Shown: piece by piece, positions 41,407 through 49,399 of the stretch
How positions within the stretch are numbered: the first letter of the stretch is position 1
How the letters are laid out: each line of letters begins with the position of its first letter
From: a virus
Virus record (IMG/VR): IMGVR_UViG_3300044796_000664
Coordinates: 1 to 60,293 of that record
Length of the DNA stretch: 60,293 nt
Reading direction: 5' to 3' (one strand)
Notes under the pieces: generated by a model
The model's database searches: none
What the model was told of the DNA's origin: nothing
What the model saw: the letters and a program-made list of their open reading frames with translations, nothing else
Position numbers and translations under genes: made by a program

Positions 41407-42177
41407 TCAAGATACTTTTTTTGGCCGCCTGGGCGGGTTGATCGCGGCGTCCAGCGCGATGATCAGGGCCGCCAGGTCAAGGCGCATCGACTTCCCACCT
41501 CCGCCCAGGGAACTGAGCAACGCCCCCTCGGCCGCGATCGCCCGCAACGCCCGCAGTCCCCTCGCGCCAGCGCCCGGCCTCGCCATCACGGCGTGCTCGA
41601 CGTCATCGCGCCGTTCGGCCGCCTTGATCCTCAGCCCCAGCGCCGCCTCCGCCCCGCCGGAACCGACCCGTTCGCCCAACTGCGAGCGCAGCCCGGCGGA
41701 CAGATATTCGCACATCTCCCGGTAGGCCAACCCAGCATCCAGCCTGGCGCGCGCCGCCGCCCACGCGGCCAGGGTCGCGGTCGGATCGGCCGCGCGTTCG
41801 CTCGCGCTCATGCCGGTCAACCGCCCATCGTCGAACAGCGCCGCCAGACCGTCCCGGCCGTGACAACGCAGGCGTCCATCCAGGCGCTCGACCTTGGACC
41901 CGCGCGCCTGTTCCAGCGCCACGGTCTCCGCGATCGCCGATCCCAGTTCGAGCAGGACTTCGCGGGCGATCTGCTGGGCTCGCGCCTTCTCCCGCTTGGT
42001 CCCCCGTTGCAGCGCATAGGCGTGCCGCAGCTTGCTCAACTGATCGCGGCCCAGCGCCAGCGAGGCGGCGTCCTTCAGCAGCCGACCGACCAGGGTCTCG
42101 CCCGCGCCGACTTCCATCGCCACCGGCCAAGGCCTGGAAGTCGCCACCCTGTTCTTCCTCACCGCTGCGCTCTTCAT
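41407..42177 (-). CDS. Protein of unknown function, last gene of the early leftward operon
   Basis: 256 residues. Basic N-terminus (MKSAAVRKNRVATSR), then several helices (LSKLRHAYALQRGTKREKAR, REVLLELGSAIAETVALEQA) and a Gly/Arg-rich loop before RLDLAALIIALDAAINPPRR. No known motif. The ORF is bounded on the upstream side by the iteron-like region and downstream by a terminator. DNA binding is possible from the basic ends, but this is a guess. Confidence 0.6.
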   Translation of the reverse strand: MKSAAVRKNRVATSRPWPVAMEVGAGETLVGRLLKDAASLALGRDQLSKLRHAYALQRGTKREKARAQQIAREVLLELGSAIAETVALEQARGSKVERLDGRLRCHGRDGLAALFDDGRLTGMSASERAADPTATLAAWAAARARLDAGLAYREMCEYLSAGLRSQLGERVGSGGAEAALGLRIKAAERRDDVEHAVMARPGAGARGLRALRAIAAEGALLSSLGGGGKSMRLDLAALIIALDAAINPPRRPKKVS

Positions 42178-42330
42178 TTTTTAGATCTCCACCCCTGACC
42201 TAGACCTACCCAAACACACCGCACCGACCCGCACTCACCCACCCACAGACACACAGACGGACACACGCCCGTCCGCATGTGAGCCGCGCGCGACGCGCGC
42301 CTGTCAGCACGAACCCGGGAAACTGTCCTG

Positions 42331-42476
42331 ACTGTCTGTAACTGTCTGTTTGCTCATGATTTCAACCGCTTAGAGCACAGACAGTTTTCCGCCGCACAGA
42401 CAGTCAACCGTCTGTGCTTGCGAGCGGCTCTTAGAAAGCCAGCCATCAACTGTCTGTACTGTCTGTAACTGTCTGT
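42331..42476. repeat. Iteron-like ACTGTCTGT cluster, candidate replication origin
   Basis: Five perfect direct copies of ACTGTCTGT (42331, 42341, 42449, 42458, 42468; 9-10 base steps within each group), two inverted copies ACAGACAGT (42377, 42396), plus degenerate copies at 42322 and 42407. The 319-base intergenic region 42178-42496 holds no gene and is lower in GC around the repeats. It lies directly next to the primase-helicase gene. Confidence 0.75.
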
Positions 42477-42496
42477 GGTCTGGGCGCGCCGGGCCA

Positions 42497-44062
42497 TCAC
42501 CAGTGCTCCCGATCCGCGATGTCGGGATCGATCGGCGCCGAAAAGCCGCCGGAGCTCGGAGGCGGATTGAACGGGTCCTCGGCCAGCTCGCGCGCGTCGC
42601 CGCTCGCCCGTAGCCGCCCGCCCTTGCGCATCAGCTTGCCGTGGCTGTTCTTGCCGTCGCGCAGGATCTGCAGGTCGCCCAGCGCCCGGCCGAAGGTGGT
42701 CTGGGTCATCGGCCGCTCATGGCCGTTGTTCTCGCACCAGGTCTTGTAGTCGTCGTACAGCTCGCCCGCCGGCGTGCGCGCCGTCGGATCAATGATCAGC
42801 CGCTCGGCCTGCCACTCGGCGAACGGATTGGCCCCGCGCCGGTAATCCTCGATCGCCTGGGTCACCAGCGCCGGCGTGGTCAACCCATCGCGCATCCAGT
42901 CCAGCACACCGGCCACGATCCAGTTGAGGATGCCGCTGGCCTCGCCGCGCAGCTTTTCGGGCAGATCGAGGTCCATGTTCTCGGGCGCGAGCTGGTGCTC
43001 GAACAGCACAATGCGGATCCGCCGCCAGATGCCGTCGTCGGTGTCGTTGATCACCGGCCGACGATTGCACTCCAGCACCACCTTGCAGATCGGCTGGAAC
43101 TCGAAGATGCCCTGGCGCAGCTCGCGCGCGGCGACATTGCCGCCGCCGGTGAACGACTTGATGGCCGCGCTGGCCAGCTTCGCCCCGCCCGGCGGCTCGG
43201 CGGTGCAGACCATGCGCGTATCGCCGGCCAGGCGCGCGATGTCGGGACTGGCCTCGCCGCTCTTCTTCAGCCCCGTGTCGAGGAAGGTCTCCACCGCCGA
43301 GCTGCAGGCGTAGCTGCCCAGCACGGCGCGGATCGCATTGACGAAGGTGGATTTGCCGTCGCCGCCCTTGCCCTGCAGGATCACGAACAGCTGCTCCTTG
43401 ACCGACCCAGTCGCGGCGTAGCCGAACAGGCCGCGCAGATAGGCGCGCATCTCCTCCCGCGGCTGGCAGAAACTAATCAGCCCATCGAACTGGGGCGCCT
43501 TGGCCGCCGCATCATAGGGCGCGGCGCACATCCGGGTGAGCCGATCAGCCGGGTCATGCGCCTTGGCGAACTTCACCGTGACCTGGCCCTTGGCGTCACG
43601 CCGGAACTTCAGCGTCCCGTTAGCCACGTTCAGCGTCAGCGGCTGCTGGTCGAAGGCGTCGAGCGCCACGGTCAGATAGCTGGCCGCCTGGGCGAGCATG
43701 GCCGCCGACGATCCGCTGGAGCCCGACCGCTGCACGAAGTCCCACCAAGCCTTCGACGAATTGCCGGCCTTGATCGCCTCCGTGGTTTGCCCGATCAGCC
43801 CGCGCGCCACCTTGTGCGCCCAGCGCCTGGCCAGGTCTTCGCCGGCCTCCAGATCCCAGAACCGCCCGTTGAAGGCGATCCAGCCCCGGTTGCGCAGATA
43901 GAGCAGCTGGGCCGATTGGTGATTGACCATGCCCTCGTCGTCGAACATCCCGCCGACCAGCCGGATCAGCCGCATGGCGTTGCCGAGGTCGTTCAGCGGA
44001 AAACCGGCCAGCTCCTCGGGCGAGGGCGCGCCGGAAAAGGCGAAGGAGCCATCGGCGCTCAT
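42497..44062 (-). CDS. D5-like primase-helicase (SF3)
   Basis: 521 residues. GKGGDGKST at 231-239 is the Walker A of SF3 helicases; EPPGGAKLASAAIKSFTGG and VVLECNRRPVINDTDDGIWRR are the following helicase motifs, and the N-terminal part fits the D5_N family. The C-terminal 100 residues resemble the winged-helix tail (TPAGELYDDYKTWCENNGH) of P4/D5 helicases. With the toprim protein next to it (ATGA overlap) it forms the phage replication initiator unit. Confidence 0.9.
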   Translation of the reverse strand: MSADGSFAFSGAPSPEELAGFPLNDLGNAMRLIRLVGGMFDDEGMVNHQSAQLLYLRNRGWIAFNGRFWDLEAGEDLARRWAHKVARGLIGQTTEAIKAGNSSKAWWDFVQRSGSSGSSAAMLAQAASYLTVALDAFDQQPLTLNVANGTLKFRRDAKGQVTVKFAKAHDPADRLTRMCAAPYDAAAKAPQFDGLISFCQPREEMRAYLRGLFGYAATGSVKEQLFVILQGKGGDGKSTFVNAIRAVLGSYACSSAVETFLDTGLKKSGEASPDIARLAGDTRMVCTAEPPGGAKLASAAIKSFTGGGNVAARELRQGIFEFQPICKVVLECNRRPVINDTDDGIWRRIRIVLFEHQLAPENMDLDLPEKLRGEASGILNWIVAGVLDWMRDGLTTPALVTQAIEDYRRGANPFAEWQAERLIIDPTARTPAGELYDDYKTWCENNGHERPMTQTTFGRALGDLQILRDGKNSHGKLMRKGGRLRASGDARELAEDPFNPPPSSGGFSAPIDPDIADREHW

Positions 44063-45219
44063 GCCATCCCCCGCGCCAGCAGCTCGTCGTTGAAGTCACG
44101 CCCCAGTCCCGGCGCGATCGTGCGAACGGCGTTCGCCGGCAGGCCCGGACAGGCGCGGCGCCAGGCCTGCGTCGCCAAGCCGGCGCAGATCCGCGCCCGC
44201 TCCTCCGCGTCGATCTCGCGCTGATAGCTGCCGCCGCTGGCGCGCCGGGCCTTGACCTTGATCGGGCTCATGTCGCGGTCGACGGCGACGATCACCTCGC
44301 CCCAGGGCCACTTCTCATCCGCCGGCCAGGTGAAGACCGGCCGCTCGGGATCCAGCGTGATGCACTCCGGATCGATCCGCCCCCATTGGTCGGGCAGCCA
44401 TACCCCCTGCAATCGGCCCAGCGACAGCGTCGCCACCAGCCGGCAAGGCCAGCCGGTCAGCATCCCCGCTGACAGGGTCGATTCGATGCCCTCGCCGACG
44501 ATCAGCGGCGCGCGCGACCCGCCCGGCCCCGCCAGCCAGGCCGCGCCCGGCGCTCCAGCCAGACTCTGCGGCCCCAGCATCCGCTTGGCCGGCGTGCGCC
44601 CGCTCTTGCGGCCATCGCGGGCCAGATAGGTCAGATGCACCCCGCCGGTCAGCCCGCCGGGCGCGCGCAGCTGGGCGACCATGGCCGGCAGCCAGATTCG
44701 CGTCCCGCCCTCGTCTTCGCCCCAATAGGCGTTCGGATGGAACCGCAGCCGCGTCAGGGCCGCCCTGGCGACCGGGCCGACGATCCCGCGCCCGGCCAGA
44801 TAGGCCTCCGCCAGCGTCCCGCTCGCCGGGACCGCCTCGCGCCAGATGCGCACCGCCGCGTGTGCTGTCGCTCCAGTCGGCGAAATGGCCGCCGGCGCTG
44901 AGCGAACCGGAATCGGCCGCGTGACCCCCGCCGGCGCCGCGCCCACCAGGCGTTCGGCCGCCTCGCGGGGCGTTCCGCCGCGCAGCCGCTGCTCCAGATC
45001 GATCACGTCCCCGCCCAGGCCGCAGGCGAAGCACTTGAACACCCGCGCCTCCGGATCGACCGAGAACGCGCCGTCCGACCGCTTGCCCTTGGACGCCCCG
45101 CACAACGGGCATTCCCCGCGCATCCGCCGCCCGGCGCGGAACAACGTCCCACCGGCGACGGCCTCGATGCTGGCCTCGCGCGCGCGATCGAACAGTTCGG
45201 AAAGGTCGGGAACCGTCAT
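44059..45219 (-). CDS. Zinc-finger toprim DNA primase
   Basis: 386 residues from the ATG at 45219. The zinc ribbon uses Cys37, Cys40, Cys63 and Cys66 (CPLC...CFAC), like CHC2 primases. The toprim domain follows with LIVGEGIESTLSAGMLTG and VIVAVDRDMSP carrying the acidic metal ligands. It overlaps the helicase gene by ATGA. Contains palindrome copy 5 near the end. Confidence 0.88.
   Translation of the reverse strand: MTVPDLSELFDRAREASIEAVAGGTLFRAGRRMRGECPLCGASKGKRSDGAFSVDPEARVFKCFACGLGGDVIDLEQRLRGGTPREAAERLVGAAPAGVTRPIPVRSAPAAISPTGATAHAAVRIWREAVPASGTLAEAYLAGRGIVGPVARAALTRLRFHPNAYWGEDEGGTRIWLPAMVAQLRAPGGLTGGVHLTYLARDGRKSGRTPAKRMLGPQSLAGAPGAAWLAGPGGSRAPLIVGEGIESTLSAGMLTGWPCRLVATLSLGRLQGVWLPDQWGRIDPECITLDPERPVFTWPADEKWPWGEVIVAVDRDMSPIKVKARRASGGSYQREIDAEERARICAGLATQAWRRACPGLPANAVRTIAPGLGRDFNDELLARGMA
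44122..44136. repeat. Dispersed 15-bp palindrome, copy 5
   Basis: GCGAACGGCGTTCGC near the 3' end of the toprim gene; encodes Ala-Asn-Ala-Val-Arg. Confidence 0.9.
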
Positions 45220-45234
45220 CTGGCCCCCATATTT

Positions 45235-45284
45235 TCGGACAAAAACGCCCGATTTATCTTGACCGTCGGACAATTATGCCCGAT
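45235..45284. promoter_or_regulatory. Direct-repeat operator between primase and hicA
   Basis: TCGGACAAAAACGCCCGAT (45235-45253) and TCGGACAATTATGCCCGAT (45266-45284) match at 16 of 19 positions with a 31-base step, three helical turns. The location upstream of hicA fits a HicB-binding operator that may also affect the divergent primase operon. Confidence 0.65.
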
Positions 45285-45293
45285 AGTCTCCTC

Positions 45294-45500
45294 ATGAAAC
45301 GCGAAGCCTTCCTCCGAGCCCTCAAAGCCTACGCCAAGGTGAACGGCCTGGTCTTCGATTGGGACGCCACCCGCGGCAAAGGCGGCCATGGCATCGTTAC
45401 GGTCGGCGAGCATTTCACAACGGTCCCCAGCGGCGAGCTGAAGACCGGCCTCAAGTTCGGCATCCTCAAGCAGCTTCATCTGCCCAGGGATGCGGTCTGA
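45294..45500 (+). CDS. hicA: HicA-like toxin
   Basis: 68 residues from the ATG at 45294, which gives the usual HicA start MKREAFLRAL; an ATG at 45276 would lie inside the operator. The double-stranded-RNA-binding-like fold shows RGKGGHGIVTVG with the functional His at residue 32 (KGGHG in place of the common GSH), and ends ILKQLHLP. HicA toxins cut mRNA. It precedes hicB on the same strand, the usual order. Confidence 0.85.
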   Translation: MKREAFLRALKAYAKVNGLVFDWDATRGKGGHGIVTVGEHFTTVPSGELKTGLKFGILKQLHLPRDAV

Positions 45501-45557
45501 TGGCCCGCCGCGAGACCAGGCCCCAGTCAGGGGGCCAAGCAGAAACGGAGTCCAAGC

Positions 45558-45974
45558 ATGTTTGCCCTGACCTATCCCGTGGAGGTCGAAGAAGCCGGCC
45601 CGGCTGATTTCGTCGCCACCTTCCCCGATGTGCCCGAGGCCATCACCGGCGCGGAAACGCGCGAACAGGCCCTGGTCCTGGCCTCCGAGGCCCTGGCTGT
45701 GGCCATCGAGCACTATCTCGAACTCGGCCGCGCCGTTCCGCCGCCGGCGGAGCGACCCGACCTGCCGCAGGTTCCGCTGGAGCCGGCGATCGCCGCGCGG
45801 CTGCTGCTGATCCAGGCCATGGCGCATCAGGGCCTCAGCAAGGTCGCCTTGGCGGCCCGCATGGGCGTGGACGAGAAGGCCGCGCGCCGCATCGTGGCCG
45901 GCCGCAACGTCACTCTGGACCGCACCCTCGACGCCTTGCGCGCCGTCGGTGTGCATCCCGCCCTGGCGGTCTGA
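45558..45974 (+). CDS. hicB: HicB-like antitoxin
   Basis: 138 residues. The N-terminal HicB domain (FALTYPVEVEEAGPADFVAT, DVPEAITGAETREQALV, ALAVAIEHYLELGRAVP) is a degenerate RNase-H-like fold. A C-terminal helix-turn-helix (HQGLSKVALAARMGVDEKAA) would bind the operator. It neutralises HicA. The gene is convergent with the methyltransferase gene, five bases apart. The pair is expressed from the lysogen and could stabilise the prophage. Confidence 0.87.
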   Translation: MFALTYPVEVEEAGPADFVATFPDVPEAITGAETREQALVLASEALAVAIEHYLELGRAVPPPAERPDLPQVPLEPAIAARLLLIQAMAHQGLSKVALAARMGVDEKAARRIVAGRNVTLDRTLDALRAVGVHPALAV

Positions 45975-45979
45975 GCGGC

Positions 45980-46672
45980 TCATTCGCCGCCCCCGAACAG
46001 CGGCGCATCCTCGCCGCGCGCGAACCGCTGGTCGCTCGGCCGCGTCAGGCGCGCCTTGGCGCCCGGCGCGATGCCCATCAGTTCGGGCGGCATCGACGCC
46101 CGGCCCTTCCTCCAGATGAACCAGGCGTAGGCCGTGGCGCTCGACGCGCTCGGGTCATAGCGGCCCTTGACCATCGGCACCCGCTCGGCGAAGGGCGCGC
46201 AGACCGCCAGGGGCGTGTCGCCATAGAACAACGGCCACCGCCCCCCGCCCTCCAGGAACACCAGCCGCAGCAGCATCGCCACCCCGCGCCGCGCCCTGGG
46301 CAGGGCCGCGCGGACGAAGGCCTCGCCATCGCGGAACGGTGGGTTGGTGACGATCCAGTCCCAGCGACCGCCGGGCAGGTCGCCATTGATCGGCGCGTCG
46401 CCGATGAAGTCGAACACCGCGCCAGCCCCATAGGGGTGGATGTCCGAGCCGGCGACCTGGCCGAAGTAGTCCTTCAGCCCGTGCATCATGTGCCCCTCGC
46501 CGCACGCCGGCTCCCAGCAGGTCCACGGGCCGCCCGGATCGAGCCGGCTGATCAGCTCGCCCCCAGCCCGCGCCGCCCACGGCGGGGTTGGGAAGAAATC
46601 CAGATCCTCCGCCCGCGTCTGCAGGCGCTGGGCCATGACCGAGGTGAAGCCCGCGGGCCGATCGCTGCTCAT
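45980..46672 (-). CDS. DNA adenine methyltransferase-like protein
   Basis: 230 residues. DFFPTPPWAARAGGEL at the start, WEPACGEGHMMHGL near residues 53-66 (SAM-binding motif I) and WIVTNPPFRDGEAF with catalytic NPPF at 110-113. This layout is found in phage N6-adenine methyltransferases without a recognition domain of their own. It overlaps the 46669 gene by ATGA. A counterpart nuclease is absent. Confidence 0.8.
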   Translation of the reverse strand: MSSDRPAGFTSVMAQRLQTRAEDLDFFPTPPWAARAGGELISRLDPGGPWTCWEPACGEGHMMHGLKDYFGQVAGSDIHPYGAGAVFDFIGDAPINGDLPGGRWDWIVTNPPFRDGEAFVRAALPRARRGVAMLLRLVFLEGGGRWPLFYGDTPLAVCAPFAERVPMVKGRYDPSASSATAYAWFIWRKGRASMPPELMGIAPGAKARLTRPSDQRFARGEDAPLFGGGE

Positions 46673-47349
46673 TGGGCGACCTCGCCGGGTTGGCGCAGGG
46701 CGACGGGCGGCCAGGGTAGGCCGTGTTGTTTGGCCAGGGCGGACGCCGGACCATAGGAGGCGAAGTCGCTGGCCCAGCCGAGAAACCGGGAGACCCTCGC
46801 CGGTTTCAGCGACAGGTCGGTCAAGGCCAGATAGGCCAGGATGGCGCGCGCCCGCTTGCGCTCATTGAGCCGCTGCCGCCCGGTGCCAGGGGGAATGACG
46901 ATCTCCGCCGCCGGCATCCCGGTCACCTCGGCCACAGCCGCGCAGAGCCGGTCGAGCGGCGCGGGTGGTTTGGGTTTCCGCTTCCCCCGTCCGTCATCCC
47001 GGCCGGAGCGCAGCGGAGTGCCGGGACCCATTCCGTGGGCTTTCGGCGGGTCGCTCTGCTTGGGCGAGATCTCGGAATGGGCCACCGGGACAAGCCCGGT
47101 GGTGACGGTCGAGGTTTGGCCGGGGATGACGGCCTTGGGCGCCGGCAGCGCCAGCACCCGCGCCGTCCTCGGCCGCTCCATCACCGCCTCCCCGATCATC
47201 GCCGAGGGCGTCGTGCTCCTTGCGAACGGCGGCGGGGCCGCCCTCCGCGCTCGTTCCGGCAAGCTCGCCGAGCGGAAGCCGCCCTGGGCCATGATCGCGG
47301 CGACGTGGCGCGCGTCCTTGGCCGGGTCGATCAGGCCTTCCTCGCTCAT
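46669..47349 (-). CDS. DnaA-C-like DNA-binding protein with inserted repeat peptide
   Basis: 226 residues. The N-terminal 45 residues (DPAKDARHVAAIMAQGGFRS) are shared with the next gene. The middle (VTTGLVPVAHSE...GMGPGTPLRSGRDDG) is the translation of a host-type palindromic repeat. The C-terminal 90 residues (LDRLCAAVAEVTGMPAAEIV, RARAILAYLALTDLSLKP) resemble the DnaA C-terminal DNA-binding domain. A replication or transcription role near the primase genes is likely. Confidence 0.6.
   Translation of the reverse strand: MSEEGLIDPAKDARHVAAIMAQGGFRSASLPERARRAAPPPFARSTTPSAMIGEAVMERPRTARVLALPAPKAVIPGQTSTVTTGLVPVAHSEISPKQSDPPKAHGMGPGTPLRSGRDDGRGKRKPKPPAPLDRLCAAVAEVTGMPAAEIVIPPGTGRQRLNERKRARAILAYLALTDLSLKPARVSRFLGWASDFASYGPASALAKQHGLPWPPVALRQPGEVAQ
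46991..47130. repeat. Host-type palindromic repeat inside a gene
   Basis: Two hairpins: CCCGGC...GCCGGG at 46998-47025, and a CACCGGG/CCCGGTG hairpin at 47083-47101. The whole is read in frame by the 46669-47349 gene. Related CACCACCGGG hairpins occur at 47987-48022 and 54108-54145. Confidence 0.7.
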
Positions 47350-47969
47350 GCCGCCGCCCTTTCGACCAGGCGCCAGGGCAGGCCTTCGCCCGCCCGCGCG
47401 ATCACCCCGGCGCGGCGCAGTTTGGACAGCGGGCCGCTGAGATGGCCGGGTGGCACGCCGACCCGCCGGCCCAACTCACTGGGCGCCAGGCCGTCCGCGC
47501 CGGCGCGGGTCAGCGCCTCCAGCACCTTCGCCTCGAGCCGCACGTAGCCTTCAGCCAGCCGGGCGTTGGTCCCCAGCCGCCCCCAGGCGTTGATCCCGCC
47601 GCGCTCGATATGCTCGATCAGCCCGTCCGCCTTCATGGCCACCAGGATCGGCCCCAGCTCGATCGGCCCCACCCCCAGCGCCTGGGCCAGGGTCAGCGGC
47701 GTGCGCATGTCGGCTTCGAGCAGGCCGAGGATCCGCGCCTCGACCTCCTGGCGGCTGACCGCCCGGCGTTCGGCCGCCGCCGCCCGCGCTGCGTGATGGC
47801 TCGGTCCGGGATCGCCGGCGGCGAAGTTCGCCAGCCGCGTGAACGGCGGGCCGCCCACCCGCTCCGGCCGCGGGGCCAGCCGCGGCGAGCGGAATCCGCC
47901 CAGCGCGCGCACGGCCGCGACATGGCGCGCGTCCTTGTCCGGGCAGATCATCGCCTCGCTCGTCCCCAT
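47346..47969 (-). CDS. Winged-helix protein paired with the DnaA-C-like protein
   Basis: 207 residues from the ATG at 47969 (MGTSEAM). The N-terminal motif CPDKDARHVAAVRALGGFRS matches that of the following gene. Two winged-helix-like segments follow: GLLEADMRTPLTLAQALGVG and VLEALTRAGADGLAPSELGR, each continuing with a recognition-helix-like stretch. It overlaps the next gene by ATGA. Probably a DNA-binding early regulator or replication accessory protein. Confidence 0.6.
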   Translation of the reverse strand: MGTSEAMICPDKDARHVAAVRALGGFRSPRLAPRPERVGGPPFTRLANFAAGDPGPSHHAARAAAAERRAVSRQEVEARILGLLEADMRTPLTLAQALGVGPIELGPILVAMKADGLIEHIERGGINAWGRLGTNARLAEGYVRLEAKVLEALTRAGADGLAPSELGRRVGVPPGHLSGPLSKLRRAGVIARAGEGLPWRLVERAAA

Positions 47970-47986
47970 GTCCCCGCCTCTTTCCC

Positions 47987-48022
47987 CGTCACCACCGGGC
48001 TTGTCCCGGTGGCCCAATCCGA
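47987..48022. repeat. Host-type palindromic repeat, intergenic
   Basis: CGTCACCACCGGGCTTGTCC then CGGTGGCCCAATCCGA: hairpin CCACCGGG/CCCGGTGG. It lies between two early genes. Confidence 0.7.
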
Positions 48023-48026
48023 ATCC

Positions 48027-48377
48027 TCAGTCGTCGATGTCCGCCCGATGCCGCCGCTCCGGCTCGGCCGGCTCGCTGGCGTTGAGCACGCCTTCCGCCC
48101 ATTCGGCCATCCACAGCACCGAAGCGGCCAGCTCGCGCCGCTCCTGCATGGTCGGCTGATGCGCCATGGCGTCGGCCAGCCCGGCGAAGGCGCCGAAGGC
48201 GTAGATCTGCCCCGGCCGATCGGTCGGCGGCAGCCAGGCCGTGCGCACCGCGTCGCGCGCATGCTCCTTCAGCTCGCCAGGCAGTGCATCCGGATCGATC
48301 GCGGCCAGCTTGGCCGCCCGCACCAGCCGCCTCCAGCGGGCGCGGAAGTGATCGCGTTCCCACTGGACGACACTCAT
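48027..48377 (-). CDS. Early protein of unknown function
   Basis: 116 residues. Trp/Arg-rich start (SVVQWERDHFRARWRRLVRA), then helices (ADAMAHQPTMQERRELAAS) and an acidic end. No family recognised. It overlaps the preceding gene by ATGA. Confidence 0.5.
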   Translation of the reverse strand: MSVVQWERDHFRARWRRLVRAAKLAAIDPDALPGELKEHARDAVRTAWLPPTDRPGQIYAFGAFAGLADAMAHQPTMQERRELAASVLWMAEWAEGVLNASEPAEPERRHRADIDD

Positions 48378-48784
48378 GCCGCGTCCTCCGGCCAGCCGCG
48401 GCCATGGGGCACGCCGGCGCGGTCCATCAGCTGGTCCAGCGCCTCGGCCGAGGCCCGCAGCAGCGGCGCGAACATCGCCCGGCGCCCATCGTCGCCGGCC
48501 TCGCAGAACGCCCGCACCGCGCGGATGAAGATCTCGATGGTCAGGCCGGCGCCCAGATCGCCCCGGTCCAGCGGGCAGGGCGGCGCATGCGCCACCTCGC
48601 GCCCGAACTCCATCAGCGCCCAGCGCTCCTGGCCGCCCCGGTCCAACCGGGCGCCATAAGTCTCCCCGCTCGCCCGCCGCGCCTGGTTCAGCGCCGCGCC
48701 CACCAGCCAGCGCCAGATGTCCGACGGGTTGCGCGAGCGGTCCCGCCGCGCCAGCTCGACGGTGAAGGCGCGATGGCGGCTCAC
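48374..48784 (-). CDS. Early protein of unknown function
   Basis: 136 residues from the GTG at 48784, which overlaps the preceding stop (GTGA). Contains IWRWLVGAALNQARRA, ERWALMEFGREVAHAPPCP and LTIEIFIRAVRAFCEAGDD; helical. Unassigned. Confidence 0.5.
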   Translation of the reverse strand: MSRHRAFTVELARRDRSRNPSDIWRWLVGAALNQARRASGETYGARLDRGGQERWALMEFGREVAHAPPCPLDRGDLGAGLTIEIFIRAVRAFCEAGDDGRRAMFAPLLRASAEALDQLMDRAGVPHGRGWPEDAA

Positions 48785-49185
48785 TGACCGGCCTCCGCTA
48801 GAAGAGCGCGCAGCGGCGCGCTCGGCTTCAACCGAACCACCACGCGCGCCAATCCGAATGACGGCGCGACCTCCGCCTCGAACAGGCTCTGGGGAACAGC
48901 GAGCATCGCAGCCAACCGGTAGCCGTGGGCCTCGGATAGTCGGGCCAGGTCGAGGCCATTCAGTTCGTCCAGCAGCGGCCGGGCGTTGAGGCTCAGGTTT
49001 AGCCACCGGGAGACGGCCTCGCCGCCGGAGCGATCACCACCCTCGGTGACCGCCCCGGCGACTCGCTCTCCAATGGCGTCGTCAACGCAACCAGCGGAGA
49101 GATCGGAAATGGGCGAGGGTTTCGAAACCGACGCGACGGGGATTGTCCCTCTTTCCCCCGTCTCCGGTTGGACGGTCGCGGTCAT
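48781..49185 (-). CDS. Early protein of unknown function
   Basis: 134 residues. The second half (SRWLNLSLNARPLLDELNGL, LARVVVRLKPSAPLRALLA) looks coding with high GC in third positions, while the first 50 residues are weaker and overlap the plus-strand ORF at 49109. No alternative start is available. Linked to the next gene by GTGA. Confidence 0.5.
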   Translation of the reverse strand: MTATVQPETGERGTIPVASVSKPSPISDLSAGCVDDAIGERVAGAVTEGGDRSGGEAVSRWLNLSLNARPLLDELNGLDLARLSEAHGYRLAAMLAVPQSLFEAEVAPSFGLARVVVRLKPSAPLRALLAEAGQ

Positions 49186-49369
49186 AGCCGAGACCGCCGT
49201 GGGCTTGAGGATCGAGTTCGTGCGATCGGAGGCCGATCTGGTGGCGGGTCGGAGCGCGGCGGAACAGCTTGTGCTGACGGCGCCTCAGGCATTGGAACTG
49301 GCCGAAGATCTACGCCGAAGGGCAATGATCGCGCTTCAGCCACCGAACGCCGGCACACGAGCGAACTGA
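49109..49369 (+). CDS. Small plus-strand phage-type protein (probable)
   Basis: 86 residues from the ATG at 49109 (GGAGAG upstream). VGLRIEFVRSEADLVAGRSA followed by QLVLTAPQALELAEDLRRRA resembles short proteins common in alphaproteobacterial phages. It runs against the leftward early operon and its 5' end is antisense to the 5' end of the 48781 gene for 77 bases. Codon use favours this frame over the minus-strand frame 49182-49403. Confidence 0.45.
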   Translation: MGEGFETDATGIVPLSPVSGWTVAVIAETAVGLRIEFVRSEADLVAGRSAAEQLVLTAPQALELAEDLRRRAMIALQPPNAGTRAN

Positions 49370-49399
49370 TCTCCGAGAGCCGAACGGTGAAGGGGGCGC

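Noticed and set aside
45216-45983. Long minus-strand frame opposite hicA and hicB
   Set aside because: It is a shadow of the two clear plus-strand genes.
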